Assembly (NCBI RefSeq): GCF_001046875.1 | Contig: NZ_HF571038.1 | Span: 397,411 to 444,290 of the forward strand | Reading direction: 5' to 3' | Length of the DNA stretch: 46,880 bases | Source: Nostocoides jenkinsii Ben 74 | GTDB taxonomy: Bacteria > Actinomycetota > Actinomycetes > Actinomycetales > Dermatophilaceae | Shown here: one piece after another, positions 1 through 7,905 of the stretch | How the letters are laid out: each line of letters begins with the position of its first letter | Numbering within the stretch: the first letter of the stretch is position 1 | The notes under the pieces: model-generated | The model's database searches: none | What the model was told of the DNA's origin: nothing | The model's input: the letters and a program-made list of their open reading frames with translations, nothing else | Position numbers and translations under genes: made by a program

Positions 1-85
1 ACAACCGAGCGGCGGGCGGCAGCCGAGCCCCTCAGCGCGGCTGGGACAAGCCGGAGCTCAGCCGCACCCCGACGAAAGGCAAGTC

Positions 86-460
86 ATGACCCCCGAACCC
101 TGGCAGGGCGGCGAACCCGGTGAGCAGCAGGAGGGCGTCTTCGACCTCTCCACGCTCGCCGATGAACTCCTGGAGGCCGCGCGAAACGACCTGCAGCGCA
201 AGGCGAGTCGGCTCGTCATACACGGGACCAAGCAGCGCGCGGTCCTGATGGCGATCCTCGCCGGGGGCGGGCTCGCCGAGCATTCCTCGCCGCCCGCGGC
301 GACCCTGCACGTGCTCCGCGGCCGGATCCGGCTGTATGCCGGGGATGCCGCCGAGTGGTTCGTCTCGGCGGGCCAAGTCGTCGCCATCCCCCCGGAGCGG
401 CATTCCGTCGACGCACTGGAAGACTCCGCCTTCCTGCTGACGGTGGCGCTGGCGAACTGA
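86..460 (+). CDS. Small cupin-fold protein
   Basis: A 124-residue protein with one cupin-like barrel at about residues 45-120. Visible features are H46-G47, the segment HSSPPAATLHVLRGRIRL, a Gly/Asp turn and the late motif IPPERHSVDALED. Cupins of this size are usually single-domain metal-binding or sensor proteins; substrate and metal cannot be read here. The ATG at 86 follows AAAGG at 8-11 nt. The hemerythrin gene starts only four bases after the stop, so the two are probably one transcript. Pairing with a di-iron protein suggests an oxygen, nitric oxide or redox-linked role, but that is inference. The fold call is fairly safe, the function unknown. Confidence 0.75.
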   Translation: MTPEPWQGGEPGEQQEGVFDLSTLADELLEAARNDLQRKASRLVIHGTKQRAVLMAILAGGGLAEHSSPPAATLHVLRGRIRLYAGDAAEWFVSAGQVVAIPPERHSVDALEDSAFLLTVALAN

Positions 461-464
461 CCGC

Positions 465-902
465 ATGTGCTCCTACTGCGGCTGCGAGGCGATCACCATC
501 ATCGGCCGCTTCATGGCCGAGCACACGGAGATCCGCAACGCGCTGACGCGACTGCGGGCCGGGTGCACCGCCCGCGACGCCGAGGAGGTGGTCGCGGCGG
601 CGACGATCATGCGGGAGCTGCTGCACCCCCATACGGTCTCGGAGGAAGTCGGGCTTTTCGCAGTGATGCGCGAGGACGACCTCTTCACCGACCACATCGA
701 GAGCCTGTGCGCGGAGCACGCCAGTCTCGACGATCTGCTGGAGCGGATCGCCGCGGGGGCGCATGACCGCTACCCCGAGTTCGAGCACACCCTGCAGCAC
801 CACATCGACCGCGAGGACAACGGGCTGTTCCCCGCCGCGCATATCGCCATGAGCGGGCCCGACTGGGAGCGCATCGAGGCGCTCACCCCGCCCCCAGCCT
901 GA
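465..902 (+). CDS. Hemerythrin-like (HHE) domain protein
   Basis: A 145-residue protein. It opens with a Cys-rich leader (MCSYCGCEAI), followed by the HHE cation-binding four-helix bundle: MAEHTEIRNAL near residue 24, LLHPHTVSEEVGLF near 62-76, LCAEHASLDDLL near 92-103, and HTLQHHIDREDNGLFPAAH near 117-135. These spaced His and Glu residues match the di-iron ligand pattern of the family. Related actinobacterial proteins bind a non-haem di-iron centre and are linked to O2, NO or peroxide sensing. The N-terminal cysteines could add a redox or metal site. It lies four bases after the cupin gene in the same direction. Confidence 0.88.
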   Translation: MCSYCGCEAITIIGRFMAEHTEIRNALTRLRAGCTARDAEEVVAAATIMRELLHPHTVSEEVGLFAVMREDDLFTDHIESLCAEHASLDDLLERIAAGAHDRYPEFEHTLQHHIDREDNGLFPAAHIAMSGPDWERIEALTPPPA

Positions 903-915
903 CCCCTGCGGGCAA

Positions 916-981
916 TTGGAATACCGAGCGAGGTCCGAATGGCCGGTTTGACCGTTCCCGCCGGTCCTATTGGTATTCCAA
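916..981. terminator. Inverted repeat between convergent genes
   Basis: The arms TTGGAATACC (916-925) and GGTATTCCAA (972-981) are perfect 10-bp complements 46 nt apart. Inside them is a smaller hairpin, GACCG (950-954) with CGGTC (962-966). It lies between the stops of the hemerythrin gene (plus) and the pirin gene (minus), so a bidirectional terminator is the simplest reading. There is no T run. The AT-rich outer arms could also be a protein-binding palindrome. Confidence 0.4.
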
Positions 982-997
982 ATGTTCTCCCGCGGGA

Positions 998-1975
998 CTA
1001 GCCAGCCAGTTGGGCGCCCTCGTGGTGCGGCAGGCTGTGGCCGAAGGCGCCGCGCTGGTAGTCCTCGAACGCCTGCATGACCTCGGCCTTGGTGTTCATC
1101 ACGAACGGCCCGGCCCACGCAATCGGCTCGCGAATCGGCTGTCCACCGAGGATGACGACCTCCAGGCCGCGCTGGCCCTGCCCATCCGCCGAAGAGAGCG
1201 CGCCGAGGGAGATGGCATCCCCGCCACCGAGCACCGCGAGTCGCCCGGCCGAGATCGGCGTGTCCGAGGCGCCGACGACACCCCGGCCACTCATGACATA
1301 CACCAAGGCATTGAAATCGGTCCGCCACGGCAGCTCCAGGCGGGCGCCCGGGGCGAGGGTCGCGTGGATCATCGTCATCGGGGTGTATGTCGCGCCCGGC
1401 CCGGTCTGGCCGGCTACCTCACCCGCGATGACGCGGACCAAGGCGCCCCCATCGGGGGAGCTCAGCAGGGTGGTCCGCTCGGCGCCGAGGTCCTGGTAAC
1501 GGGGCGTGACGAGCTTCTGCGCGCGGGGGAGGTTGACCCAGAGTTGCAGGCCGTGGAACAAGCCGCCCGAGACGACTAACTCCTCCGGCGGCGACTCGAT
1601 GTGCAGCAAGCCGGAGCCGGCGGTCATCCACTGGGTTGCGCCATTGCTGATGCGCCCGCCCCCGCCATGGGAGTCCTGGTGATCGAAGGTGCCGTCGATG
1701 ATGTAGGTGACGGTCTCGAAGCCGCGGTGCGGGTGCCACGGGGTGCCCTTGGGCTCGCCCGGGGCGTAGTTCACCTCGCCCATCTCGTCCATCATGATGA
1801 ACGGGTCGAGATAGCGCAGGTCCACCCCGGCGAAGGCTCGCTTGACCGGGAAGCCCTCGCCCTCATACCCGGACGGGGCCTCAGTCAGAGAGATGACCGG
1901 CCGCTTGCGTGCGGTGGGTGACGGCTGGTTGACGGTCGGCAGGACCGTCAGGTCGGTGGCGGTGACAGCAGGCAC
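998..1975 (-). CDS. Pirin family protein
   Basis: A 325-residue bicupin of the pirin family. The N-terminal cupin carries the metal-binding pattern HPHRGFETVTYIIDG, then HQDSHG, then the typical AGSGLLHIESPPE segment. The C-terminal half contains the pirin_C-type barrel. Pirins are Fe(II)/Fe(III)-binding proteins; some act as quercetin dioxygenases or redox cofactors, and the bacterial role is often unclear. The start is GTG at 1973-1975 with AAGGAG at 1982-1987. The length is slightly above the usual 230-320. An AT-rich promoter-like tract precedes it, so it is probably monocistronic. Confidence 0.92.
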   Translation of the reverse strand: MPAVTATDLTVLPTVNQPSPTARKRPVISLTEAPSGYEGEGFPVKRAFAGVDLRYLDPFIMMDEMGEVNYAPGEPKGTPWHPHRGFETVTYIIDGTFDHQDSHGGGGRISNGATQWMTAGSGLLHIESPPEELVVSGGLFHGLQLWVNLPRAQKLVTPRYQDLGAERTTLLSSPDGGALVRVIAGEVAGQTGPGATYTPMTMIHATLAPGARLELPWRTDFNALVYVMSGRGVVGASDTPISAGRLAVLGGGDAISLGALSSADGQGQRGLEVVILGGQPIREPIAWAGPFVMNTKAEVMQAFEDYQRGAFGHSLPHHEGAQLAG

Positions 1976-1978
1976 GGT

Positions 1979-2010
1979 GTGCTCCTTAACTATTTCGTTT
2001 TCAACTATAC
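1979..2010 (-). promoter_or_regulatory. AT-rich promoter/operator region of the pirin gene
   Basis: Just upstream of the pirin Shine-Dalgarno lies an unusually AT-rich tract for this genome. Read on the minus strand it carries two copies of ATAGTT (plus-strand AACTAT at 1988-1993 and 2003-2008) 15 bp apart, around GAAAACGA. It may combine a -10-like element with a regulator site. Pirin genes are often controlled by MarR-type repressors, but no regulator gene is adjacent. Confidence 0.35.
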
Positions 2011-2097
2011 CTCGAAAGGGGTCGGTTCGGCGAATCGGGACGAGTTCGGCTGACTGGGACGGGCAGGCATCGGCTGGGTAGCGGCGAGGGGGACGTC

Positions 2098-2131
2098 GAA
2101 CGGCCCCACCCGTGCTCGGGTGGGGCCGTTC
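2098..2131 (-). terminator. Intrinsic terminator, 14-bp stem
   Basis: A perfect hairpin with arms at 2098-2111 and 2118-2131 (GAACGGCCCCACCC and its complement) and a 6-nt loop. It lies 32 bases past the stop of the minus-strand 72-aa gene and most likely ends that transcript. No long U run follows, which is common for actinobacterial terminators. Confidence 0.7.
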
Positions 2132-2163
2132 TCGTGCACGTTCTCGTGCGCGTATGGGGAGGC

Positions 2164-2382
2164 TCAGGCGAGCGCGTCGACCTCCGACTTGATCGCCTCG
2201 ACGGTGTCGGCGCCCATTATCGCACCGGCCATGCCCATCGCCTGCGCGACCGACATCGGCTTGACCATGCCGATCATCGGGTTGGAGGTGATGCCGGGCG
2301 AGTGCTTCTCGAAGATCGCGACGACCTCGGGGTCATCCAGCAGCTGAGCCATCGTGGTGGTGTTGACGTCGTAGCGGGCCAT
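2164..2382 (-). CDS. 72-aa protein of unknown function
   Basis: A short protein starting MARYDVNTTTMAQLLDDPEV. It contains AIFEKHSPGITSNPMIGMVK and an Ala/Met-rich helix, and ends ADTVEAIKSEVDALA. I do not recognise a named family. The LLDDPEV...IFEKHSPG...NPMIG pattern looks like a compact helical module. The ATG at 2380-2382 is preceded by AGGAGAGGCCC, a good ribosome binding site. A strong terminator follows at 2098-2131, and the large palindrome at 2500-2575 separates it from the acidic-repeat gene, so it is probably its own unit. Confidence 0.7.
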   Translation of the reverse strand: MARYDVNTTTMAQLLDDPEVVAIFEKHSPGITSNPMIGMVKPMSVAQAMGMAGAIMGADTVEAIKSEVDALA

Positions 2383-2499
2383 GGGCCTCTCCTAACTACC
2401 AGTGGGTAACTGTCGCTAACTCTACCCGCGACGAGCCGTTCGTGGCGTCCAGCTGCCGGTGTGACTGATGGCACCCGAGCCGCCCGGCCGCCCCGCCCC

Positions 2500-2575
2500 C
2501 GAACTTGAGCACGCCGTAATGATTTGAGCACGCCTTGGAAGGCGTGCTCAAATCATTACGGCGTGCTCAAGTTCG
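2500..2575. repeat. Perfect palindrome with 35-bp arms and internal direct repeats
   Basis: The arms 2500-2534 and 2541-2575 are exact reverse complements around TTGGAA. Each arm holds two copies of TTGAGCACGCC spaced by GTAATGAT, so the 11-mer appears four times in a forward-forward-reverse-reverse layout. It lies 39 bp past the stop of the acidic-repeat gene (minus strand) and could act as its terminator. However, the length, AT-containing core and internal repeats resemble a mobile or REP-like element more than a normal terminator. Confidence 0.75.
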
Positions 2576-2614
2576 TCGGTCAGGGTGTTGCCAGACGACG
2601 ACCCACTTGATGAC

Positions 2615-5170
2615 TTAGCCTTCGCCGCGGTGGAAGCCGGCGCGTTGGGCGGCGTCCTCGTCGGTGAACCAGACGTCCGCCTCGGTGGCGTCGTACCAGT
2701 CCGAACCCGGCACTTGGTAGACCATGCCGTACGCGAAGACGCCCTTGATGGGGTGCCCGAGCGGCATACAGCCGTCCTCGTTGGGAGCGGCGGAACCGAC
2801 GCTCCAGCCGCCGTCGACGACCGCGTGCTCGTGGCCCGTGGCGTCGCCGCTCATGCCGGGTGCATCCCAGGCGGACTGCCCGGCATCTTCGGACTCGCCA
2901 TACACCTCGGCGCCCGCCTCCAAGTCCGCGGCCGGGGCCGCCGGGAGGTCATCGCCGAGCGGATCTCCCTCGCCGGAGTCGGCCGACGAGGCGGCCGCAT
3001 AGCCGATCGCGGCGGCGCCACCCGCAGCGACGTATGCCGGCGCGTCACTCCCCGCCGAGTCGTCGGAGGAGCCGTCGTCAGTCGCGGCGTCGGCAGCGGG
3101 GCTGGCGATGCCGGCGTTCGGGTCCTGAGCAGTGCCCTCGACCCCGTCCCAAACCAACGCCACGTCAGCCTCCTCGACCATCGGGGCAACCTCGCCATCG
3201 GCGTATGCCGCGCCCGCGTCCGCGCCACCATCAGCACCGACCTCACCAGACGCGCCACGATCAGCGCCGGAGTCAGCGCCACCATCAGCACCGACCTCAC
3301 CAACCGCGCCGCCGTCAGCACCCGCGTCAGCGCCACCATCAGCACCGGAGTCGGCACCGCCATCGGCGCCAGCGTCACCGATGGGCTCGACCGCGGCCGC
3401 CTCGGCGGGCACAGTCTCGATGATCTCGGCGGTGGGGTCCTGCGACGTGCCTTCAACGCCATCCCACGTCAGGGCAACGTCGGCGTCCTCGACCATCGGG
3501 GCTACCCCGCCATCGGCGTAGGCCGCGCCCGCGTCGGCGCCACCATCAGCGCCAACCTCACCCGCCGCGCCACCATCAGCACCCGCGTCGGCGCCACCAT
3601 CAGCGCCAACCTCACCCGCCGCGAGACCATCAGCACCCGCGTCGGCGCCACCATCAGCACCCGCGTCACCAAGCGCGCCGCCGTCAGCACCGGAGTCGGC
3701 ACCGCCATCGGCGCCAGCGTCACCGATGGGCTCGACCGCGGCCGCCTCGGCGGGCACAGTCTCGATGATCTCGGCGGTGGGGTCCTGCGACGTGCCTTCA
3801 ACGCCATCCCACGTCAGGGCAACGTCGGCGTCCTCGACCATCGGGGCTACCCCGCCATCGGCGTAGGCCGCGCCCGCGTCGGCGCCACCATCCGCACCAA
3901 CCTCACCAGCAGCACCACCGTCAGCGCCACCATCAGCACCCGCATCGCCGCTGTCGACGTTCAGCGCCACAGGGATCGAGTCAGCCCGGTCAGCAGGTTC
4001 GCCGTCCGGGTCAGCGACGACGAAGGGGGCACCATCGGCATCCGCATCAGCCCCGCCATCAGCGCCCGCGTCGGCGCCAACCTCACCAGCCGCGCCACCA
4101 TCAGCACCCGCGTCTGCGCCACCATCAGCGCCAACCTCACCCGCCGCGCCACCGTCGGCACCTGCGTCAGCGCCGCCATCAGCACCCGCGTCGCCGGTCG
4201 AGACGACCTCGGCTACGACATCGTCGTGCGACACCTCGGGACGATTCTCCAGGGTCTCGGAAAGTTCAGCGAGATCCGCGGGCGTCTCGTCGTCGGACAC
4301 GTTGCGGCTGGCCCAGTACGTGCCCGCAGCCGCCGCGCCCGCGCCCGCGCCGGCAGCCCCAGCCGCGACATCGCCCAGCCGGCCACCCTCATCGGCCGAC
4401 GCCTCATCGACCGAAGCCTCAGCCACCGCAGACTCGTCCACCACCCGTGCCGCGTCGTCGGCTACCACGACCGACTCGCCATCCCCCAGATCGCCCGCCG
4501 CCACTGCGTCCACGTCCGCGTCCCGGCGGGCAGCGTCGTCCTCCCCGAAGAAGAACTCCTTCCCCTTCTCGATCAGGCTCTCGCCGTCGTGGTGACCCGT
4601 CAACCGGTCACGCCACGAGGTGCCGTCGTCGTTCTTACCCATCTCAACCTCCCCTGTTGTCGCGGGCTCCGTTGCCCACGCGCCTGTGGAAGCAACCTCG
4701 CCGACGCTCGGTGCCTCGTAGCTGGGCGGCTCCGGCGCTGCCCACGATTCCGTCTTCGTCGAGAGCCCCTCCCGGGCCTCGTCACGCTGCCACCACTCGC
4801 CGCCTGCCGGCTCGCCGGAACTCGACTCGGCAGCGGCCGCCTGCGCAGCAACCCCGTCCCCGACAGTCGGGTCATCCCAGTCACCCTCACGGGCGCCCGC
4901 CGCGGGAATCGGGTCGGCGAGCGGCATACCCGCCCCTGCCTGGTACTCGGGGGCCGCCCCAGCGGCCATACCCACCCCGGCAGCCCCCGCCACCGGAGCA
5001 CTCCCCGCCGACGAAAGATCGACGGAGGCCGGCCGGTATGCCGCGGGGTCGATCGGGTCGGAGTGCATGACCGACGGCTGCGACGAGCGCCGCGATGACT
5101 TGATCAACCACCACACAAGGCCCAGGAATGCCAGGAAAATGAGGAGCAGAACGACATTGCGACCGGACAC
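2615..5170 (-). CDS. Membrane-anchored acidic Gly-Ala-Asp repeat protein
   Basis: An 851-residue protein. The start is GTG at 5168-5170, set by AGGAGG at 5175-5180; an upstream in-frame ATG (5242) has no such site. The order is one N-terminal transmembrane segment (VVLLLIFLAFLGLVWWLI), a basic stop-transfer, a long acidic low-complexity region, and a C-terminal module with CMPLGHPIKG, YQVPGSDWYDAT and VWFTDEDAAQRAGF. That last pattern matches short C-terminal modules in other actinobacterial proteins (the 'sunset' type; C..HPIKG..YH.PGS..Y). The middle holds many GADGGADAGADGG units and three copies of a segment containing MVEDADVALTWDGVEG. The mature chain is extremely acidic and probably extends from the membrane. 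No enzyme domain is seen. Repeat number may vary between strains. Confidence 0.8.
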   Translation of the reverse strand: MSGRNVVLLLIFLAFLGLVWWLIKSSRRSSQPSVMHSDPIDPAAYRPASVDLSSAGSAPVAGAAGVGMAAGAAPEYQAGAGMPLADPIPAAGAREGDWDDPTVGDGVAAQAAAAESSSGEPAGGEWWQRDEAREGLSTKTESWAAPEPPSYEAPSVGEVASTGAWATEPATTGEVEMGKNDDGTSWRDRLTGHHDGESLIEKGKEFFFGEDDAARRDADVDAVAAGDLGDGESVVVADDAARVVDESAVAEASVDEASADEGGRLGDVAAGAAGAGAGAAAAGTYWASRNVSDDETPADLAELSETLENRPEVSHDDVVAEVVSTGDAGADGGADAGADGGAAGEVGADGGADAGADGGAAGEVGADAGADGGADADADGAPFVVADPDGEPADRADSIPVALNVDSGDAGADGGADGGAAGEVGADGGADAGAAYADGGVAPMVEDADVALTWDGVEGTSQDPTAEIIETVPAEAAAVEPIGDAGADGGADSGADGGALGDAGADGGADAGADGLAAGEVGADGGADAGADGGAAGEVGADGGADAGAAYADGGVAPMVEDADVALTWDGVEGTSQDPTAEIIETVPAEAAAVEPIGDAGADGGADSGADGGADAGADGGAVGEVGADGGADSGADRGASGEVGADGGADAGAAYADGEVAPMVEEADVALVWDGVEGTAQDPNAGIASPAADAATDDGSSDDSAGSDAPAYVAAGGAAAIGYAAASSADSGEGDPLGDDLPAAPAADLEAGAEVYGESEDAGQSAWDAPGMSGDATGHEHAVVDGGWSVGSAAPNEDGCMPLGHPIKGVFAYGMVYQVPGSDWYDATEADVWFTDEDAAQRAGFHRGEG
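3339..3892. repeat. In-frame 345-bp-period duplication inside the acidic-repeat gene
   Basis: The stretch 3339-3547 is repeated base for base at 3684-3892, an offset of 345 bp (115 codons). A third, diverged copy lies at about 3120-3210. Identity including silent positions points to recent duplication or gene conversion. Shorter GCC-rich units coding for Gly-Ala-Asp surround it. Confidence 0.8.
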
Positions 5171-5439
5171 GGATCCTCCTGTGCGGGCAGGGCGTCGGCG
5201 CCAACGCCCAAACGAGCGAAATGGTGATGTCCACCACGTCATGGCGTGACCTTATTCCCCCCGGCATCACCCGTGGGGGGTGAGGGGTCGCCCTCTTCAC
5301 CTTGCGGTGCCTCCGAGCGCCCCGACCCGGCGACGTTCCCACCCGTATGCCGCGCGCGCCCCTCCCCGGGTCGGGCTACCCTAAGTGCGCGCGAACCGGT
5401 CCTCGATCCGGTTGCGTGCGCCGGCATAGCACCGGCGTA

Positions 5440-5511
5440 GGGCCTCTAGCTCAATGGCAGAGCTGCGGACTTTTAATCCGTAGGTTGTGGGTTCGAGCCC
5501 CACGGGGCCCA
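5440..5511 (+). tRNA. tRNA-Lys (anticodon UUU)
   Basis: A cloverleaf of 72 nt without CCA. The acceptor GGGCCTC pairs with GGGGCCC, and the T-arm is GTGGG-TTCGAGC-CCCAC. The anticodon loop CTTTTAA gives UUU, and the discriminator is A5511. The gene ends 25 bp from the convergent glycoside-hydrolase-like gene. Confidence 0.95.
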
Positions 5512-5536
5512 CTTGAAGGCCATGCTTCCGACCGGA

Positions 5537-6880
5537 TCAGACCGGGCGAATCTCCAGGATTTGCAGTTCTCCGCCCAGGGTCACCGACGATCTCTTCGTG
5601 ACCTCCGACTGCGTGCTGGTTGCGCTCCTAGCCGGCGAATAGCGCGTCACGCGACGCGGCGACTCCCACTCGATGGTCGCCGTGGCTGGCTGCGGCGTCA
5701 GGCGGCGGCGCGAGACGGGGTCATATATCGACGCATTAGAGCGCCAGAGGAACAGCAGGAAGGCGCCGTTGTTGCCGGCGAGAAGGGCAGAGCGCAGGTC
5801 GCTGGGTCCGCTCCGGACGGAGAAGGTGAGGGGCGCACCTGAGGGCCCGCGGTGCCGAGCCGTCTTCAGCATGATCGCGTTCATGTTTGCGAACGACTGG
5901 AAAGCCGGCTTGCGCGAAAGGTCTCCCCGCAACAGCCCGAAGTGGTGCTCCCGCAGGTTTCGACCAGCCGGGTTATCGCACAGTTCATAGATGGCCAGCT
6001 TGGGGACGTCCCGGATGAAGTACTCAAGCCACAGCCGGGGGGCATAGATGCCGGCCACATCTTCGGGGGTGTAGTAGTGCGGTCCGTGCCAATCCGAGGC
6101 GTTGTGCCACCCCGTCTCCGTGACGATGATGGGCTTGGAGCCACATACTGTGCGCTCGTCCCGCAGGACGTCGTCAGTTCGGTAGCCAGGCACGTAGCCA
6201 CCGGTGTACAGATGGATATTGCCCCAGTCCATGATCGAAGACCGGTTGCCGAACTCCGCATATCCGGTCCGCATTCCCAGGGCCGGTCCGACGACGGCGA
6301 GATTGCGCGTCGCCGGATTGGCTTTGGCGGCATTCCACAAACGCGTCTGATGGGAGACCAGCTCAGCAACCCAATCGGAGCCGCCCTGCAGGTTCCACTC
6401 GTTCGGCCCTTCCAAGCTCATCATCGCCCCAGGCATGGACGACGCCACGAGAGCCACCAGCGCCTCAGGAGTATCCCGTTTGCCAGGGAGGTCGATCAGT
6501 CCGTTGGTCTTGATCCCATTCGCGGCAAGCTGGTTCACGAAGGCCACCTGACCCTTGTTGCCGGTGTGGATTCGAGAGCGGATCCACACGGCACCAAGAT
6601 CCTTCAGCGCCCGGAGGACCGTTTCGCGCTGCCCATAGGGGCCTGAGGCGGTCGATGTCACGACGTTGACCCCGAACATATTCCTTAGAGAGCTCAGGGA
6701 TCGTCCGCGTGACGTGTAGGTCCTGCCGAACTCAAGACCGGGTGCTCGCATGCCTGAGGCTGGAACCGCCAGTCCGGCCAGCCCGGACAGCGTCGTCCGG
6801 CGACTGAGGGCACCAACGGGCAGGTCGCCCTGCGGCGGCGAGGCGACGACGGCGTGGGAAGTGCGAATTGGCGCTGGCAT
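5537..6880 (-). CDS. Exported glycoside-hydrolase-like (beta/alpha)8 protein
   Basis: A 447-residue protein. The ATG at 6878-6880 is supported by GGAAGG at about 6 nt; the longer frame to 6970 would run into an inverted-repeat cluster. The N-terminus has a twin-arginine-like signal (SRRTTLSGLAGLAVPASG). The rest looks like a clan GH-A barrel: MSLEGPNEWN near residue 173 supplies the Asn-Glu acid/base pair, and IIVTETGWHN near 265 the candidate nucleophile Glu. A C-terminal beta domain of about 100 residues follows. It probably cleaves an extracellular or cell-wall glycan of unknown type. Neither GGCATAC nor GTATGCC occurs in it, while the word is common around it, so it may be newer to this genome. 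Confidence 0.7.
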   Translation of the reverse strand: MPAPIRTSHAVVASPPQGDLPVGALSRRTTLSGLAGLAVPASGMRAPGLEFGRTYTSRGRSLSSLRNMFGVNVVTSTASGPYGQRETVLRALKDLGAVWIRSRIHTGNKGQVAFVNQLAANGIKTNGLIDLPGKRDTPEALVALVASSMPGAMMSLEGPNEWNLQGGSDWVAELVSHQTRLWNAAKANPATRNLAVVGPALGMRTGYAEFGNRSSIMDWGNIHLYTGGYVPGYRTDDVLRDERTVCGSKPIIVTETGWHNASDWHGPHYYTPEDVAGIYAPRLWLEYFIRDVPKLAIYELCDNPAGRNLREHHFGLLRGDLSRKPAFQSFANMNAIMLKTARHRGPSGAPLTFSVRSGPSDLRSALLAGNNGAFLLFLWRSNASIYDPVSRRRLTPQPATATIEWESPRRVTRYSPARSATSTQSEVTKRSSVTLGGELQILEIRPV

Positions 6881-6943
6881 GAGACCTTCCAGGGTCGGGT
6901 ACAGGTCGGCACACCGAGGCGAAGCGCCCCGAGGCGACGCGGC

Positions 6944-7003
6944 GGACGCAATAACGTCTCGCGGACGCAATAGTTATTGCGTCCCTGCGACTCTATTGCG
7001 TCC
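6944..7003. repeat. Four mirrored copies of GGACGCAATA upstream of the hydrolase gene
   Basis: GGACGCAATA occurs forward at 6944-6953 and 6963-6972, and reverse-complemented at 6975-6984 and 6994-7003. The inner pair forms a 10-bp palindrome with a GT spacer. The outer pairing 6960-6973/6993-7006 is 14 bp. It lies 64-123 nt upstream of the minus-strand start at 6880 and could be an operator array or a small mobile repeat. Confidence 0.75.
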
Positions 7004-7100
7004 GCGGGAAGTCGGCGACCCGGTGACGACCGAGAAGTCCCTAGCTAACCTCACCAAGCGGCCCCTTACCGCACCTCGTGGGCCCTCACCCAACCTCGCC

Positions 7101-7838
7101 TCACCTTCGCAACGTCCGGGTGGTGAGGTCCACGCCCGGGCTCACTCTTTCCAACGAGGCCACCAGGTCCTCCTGCACGGTGGCGGCCCGCAACACGGCG
7201 TCCCCCGGCTCCACGTCCAACACATCGCAGATGAACACCGCGGACGTGCTCGACTCGGTCAACCGGGTCCGCACGCACTGCCGCCAGTTCCACCGGCGGC
7301 AGGTCACACCGAGGTCGTCGCGCCAGACGACCTCCCCCGGCTCGGGCGGCTCCGAGGCGCGGGCGCCACCGGACATCACCTCGAACTCCTCGTCCCCGCG
7401 AGCCCGTACCAACCGGAGCGGACCGGCATACGCCTCGAGATCCTCACCCCCCAGGGGCGTGGCGTTCGCGATCGACACCGCGTTATAGGCATCGGTCAGC
7501 CGGTCGATCCTCGGCAGCCCATCCCCCACGCGCCGAAGCAGAGCCTCGACGGAACTCCGGGTCCGCTGCGGCTTCGCGCCGAACCCCCGATACGCCTCCC
7601 GCCAGGCCGCGACATGCCCGACCGCCTCGGGCAACCCGTCACCCACCATCGCCCGCGCCGACGCCTCGGCCTCGCGCAACACCGCCTCGCTCGCCGCATC
7701 CGACGGCCCCGGCGTCAGGCCCGTGGCCACCATCAGCACGGCCACATAGTCCGGCCGAAGCGCCCATACGGACTCCTCGACGTGAGCACCGTCGAGCCAG
7801 GACGAGGCGGACGTGGAATCGAGGTGGGGGATCGCCAT
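7101..7838 (-). CDS. B3/B4 tRNA-binding-domain protein
   Basis: A 245-residue protein similar to free-standing versions of the B3/B4 domain of the phenylalanyl-tRNA synthetase beta subunit. Recognisable parts are the central IDRLTDAYNAVSIANATPLGGED (the DxYN..S....P.GG.D pattern of the family), then GEVVWRDDLGVTCRRWNWRQC and the late SSTSAVFICDVLD. Stand-alone B3/B4 proteins are thought to bind or edit mischarged tRNA or amino acids; the true role is unclear. I chose the ATG at 7836-7838 (MAIPHLD); an ATG three codons earlier is possible and neither has a strong ribosome site. It diverges from the zinc-ribbon gene 67 bp away. Confidence 0.75.
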   Translation of the reverse strand: MAIPHLDSTSASSWLDGAHVEESVWALRPDYVAVLMVATGLTPGPSDAASEAVLREAEASARAMVGDGLPEAVGHVAAWREAYRGFGAKPQRTRSSVEALLRRVGDGLPRIDRLTDAYNAVSIANATPLGGEDLEAYAGPLRLVRARGDEEFEVMSGGARASEPPEPGEVVWRDDLGVTCRRWNWRQCVRTRLTESSTSAVFICDVLDVEPGDAVLRAATVQEDLVASLERVSPGVDLTTRTLRR

Positions 7839-7905
7839 ACAAATCATTCTTCGGGATGGGGCACCACCGCGGGAACCCGGCCGCGGCCACCGCCGTTCTC
7901 GGGGC

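Noticed and set aside
2585-5098. An 837-codon open frame on the plus strand opposite the acidic-repeat gene.
   Set aside because: It is the GC-rich antisense of Gly-Ala-Asp repeats. The minus frame has a good ribosome site, membrane helix and a known-looking C-terminal module; the plus frame has none.
5440-7006. tRNA-Lys followed by the hydrolase gene as an integrated island with att sites.
   Set aside because: I found no repeat of the tRNA 3' end downstream and no integrase gene.
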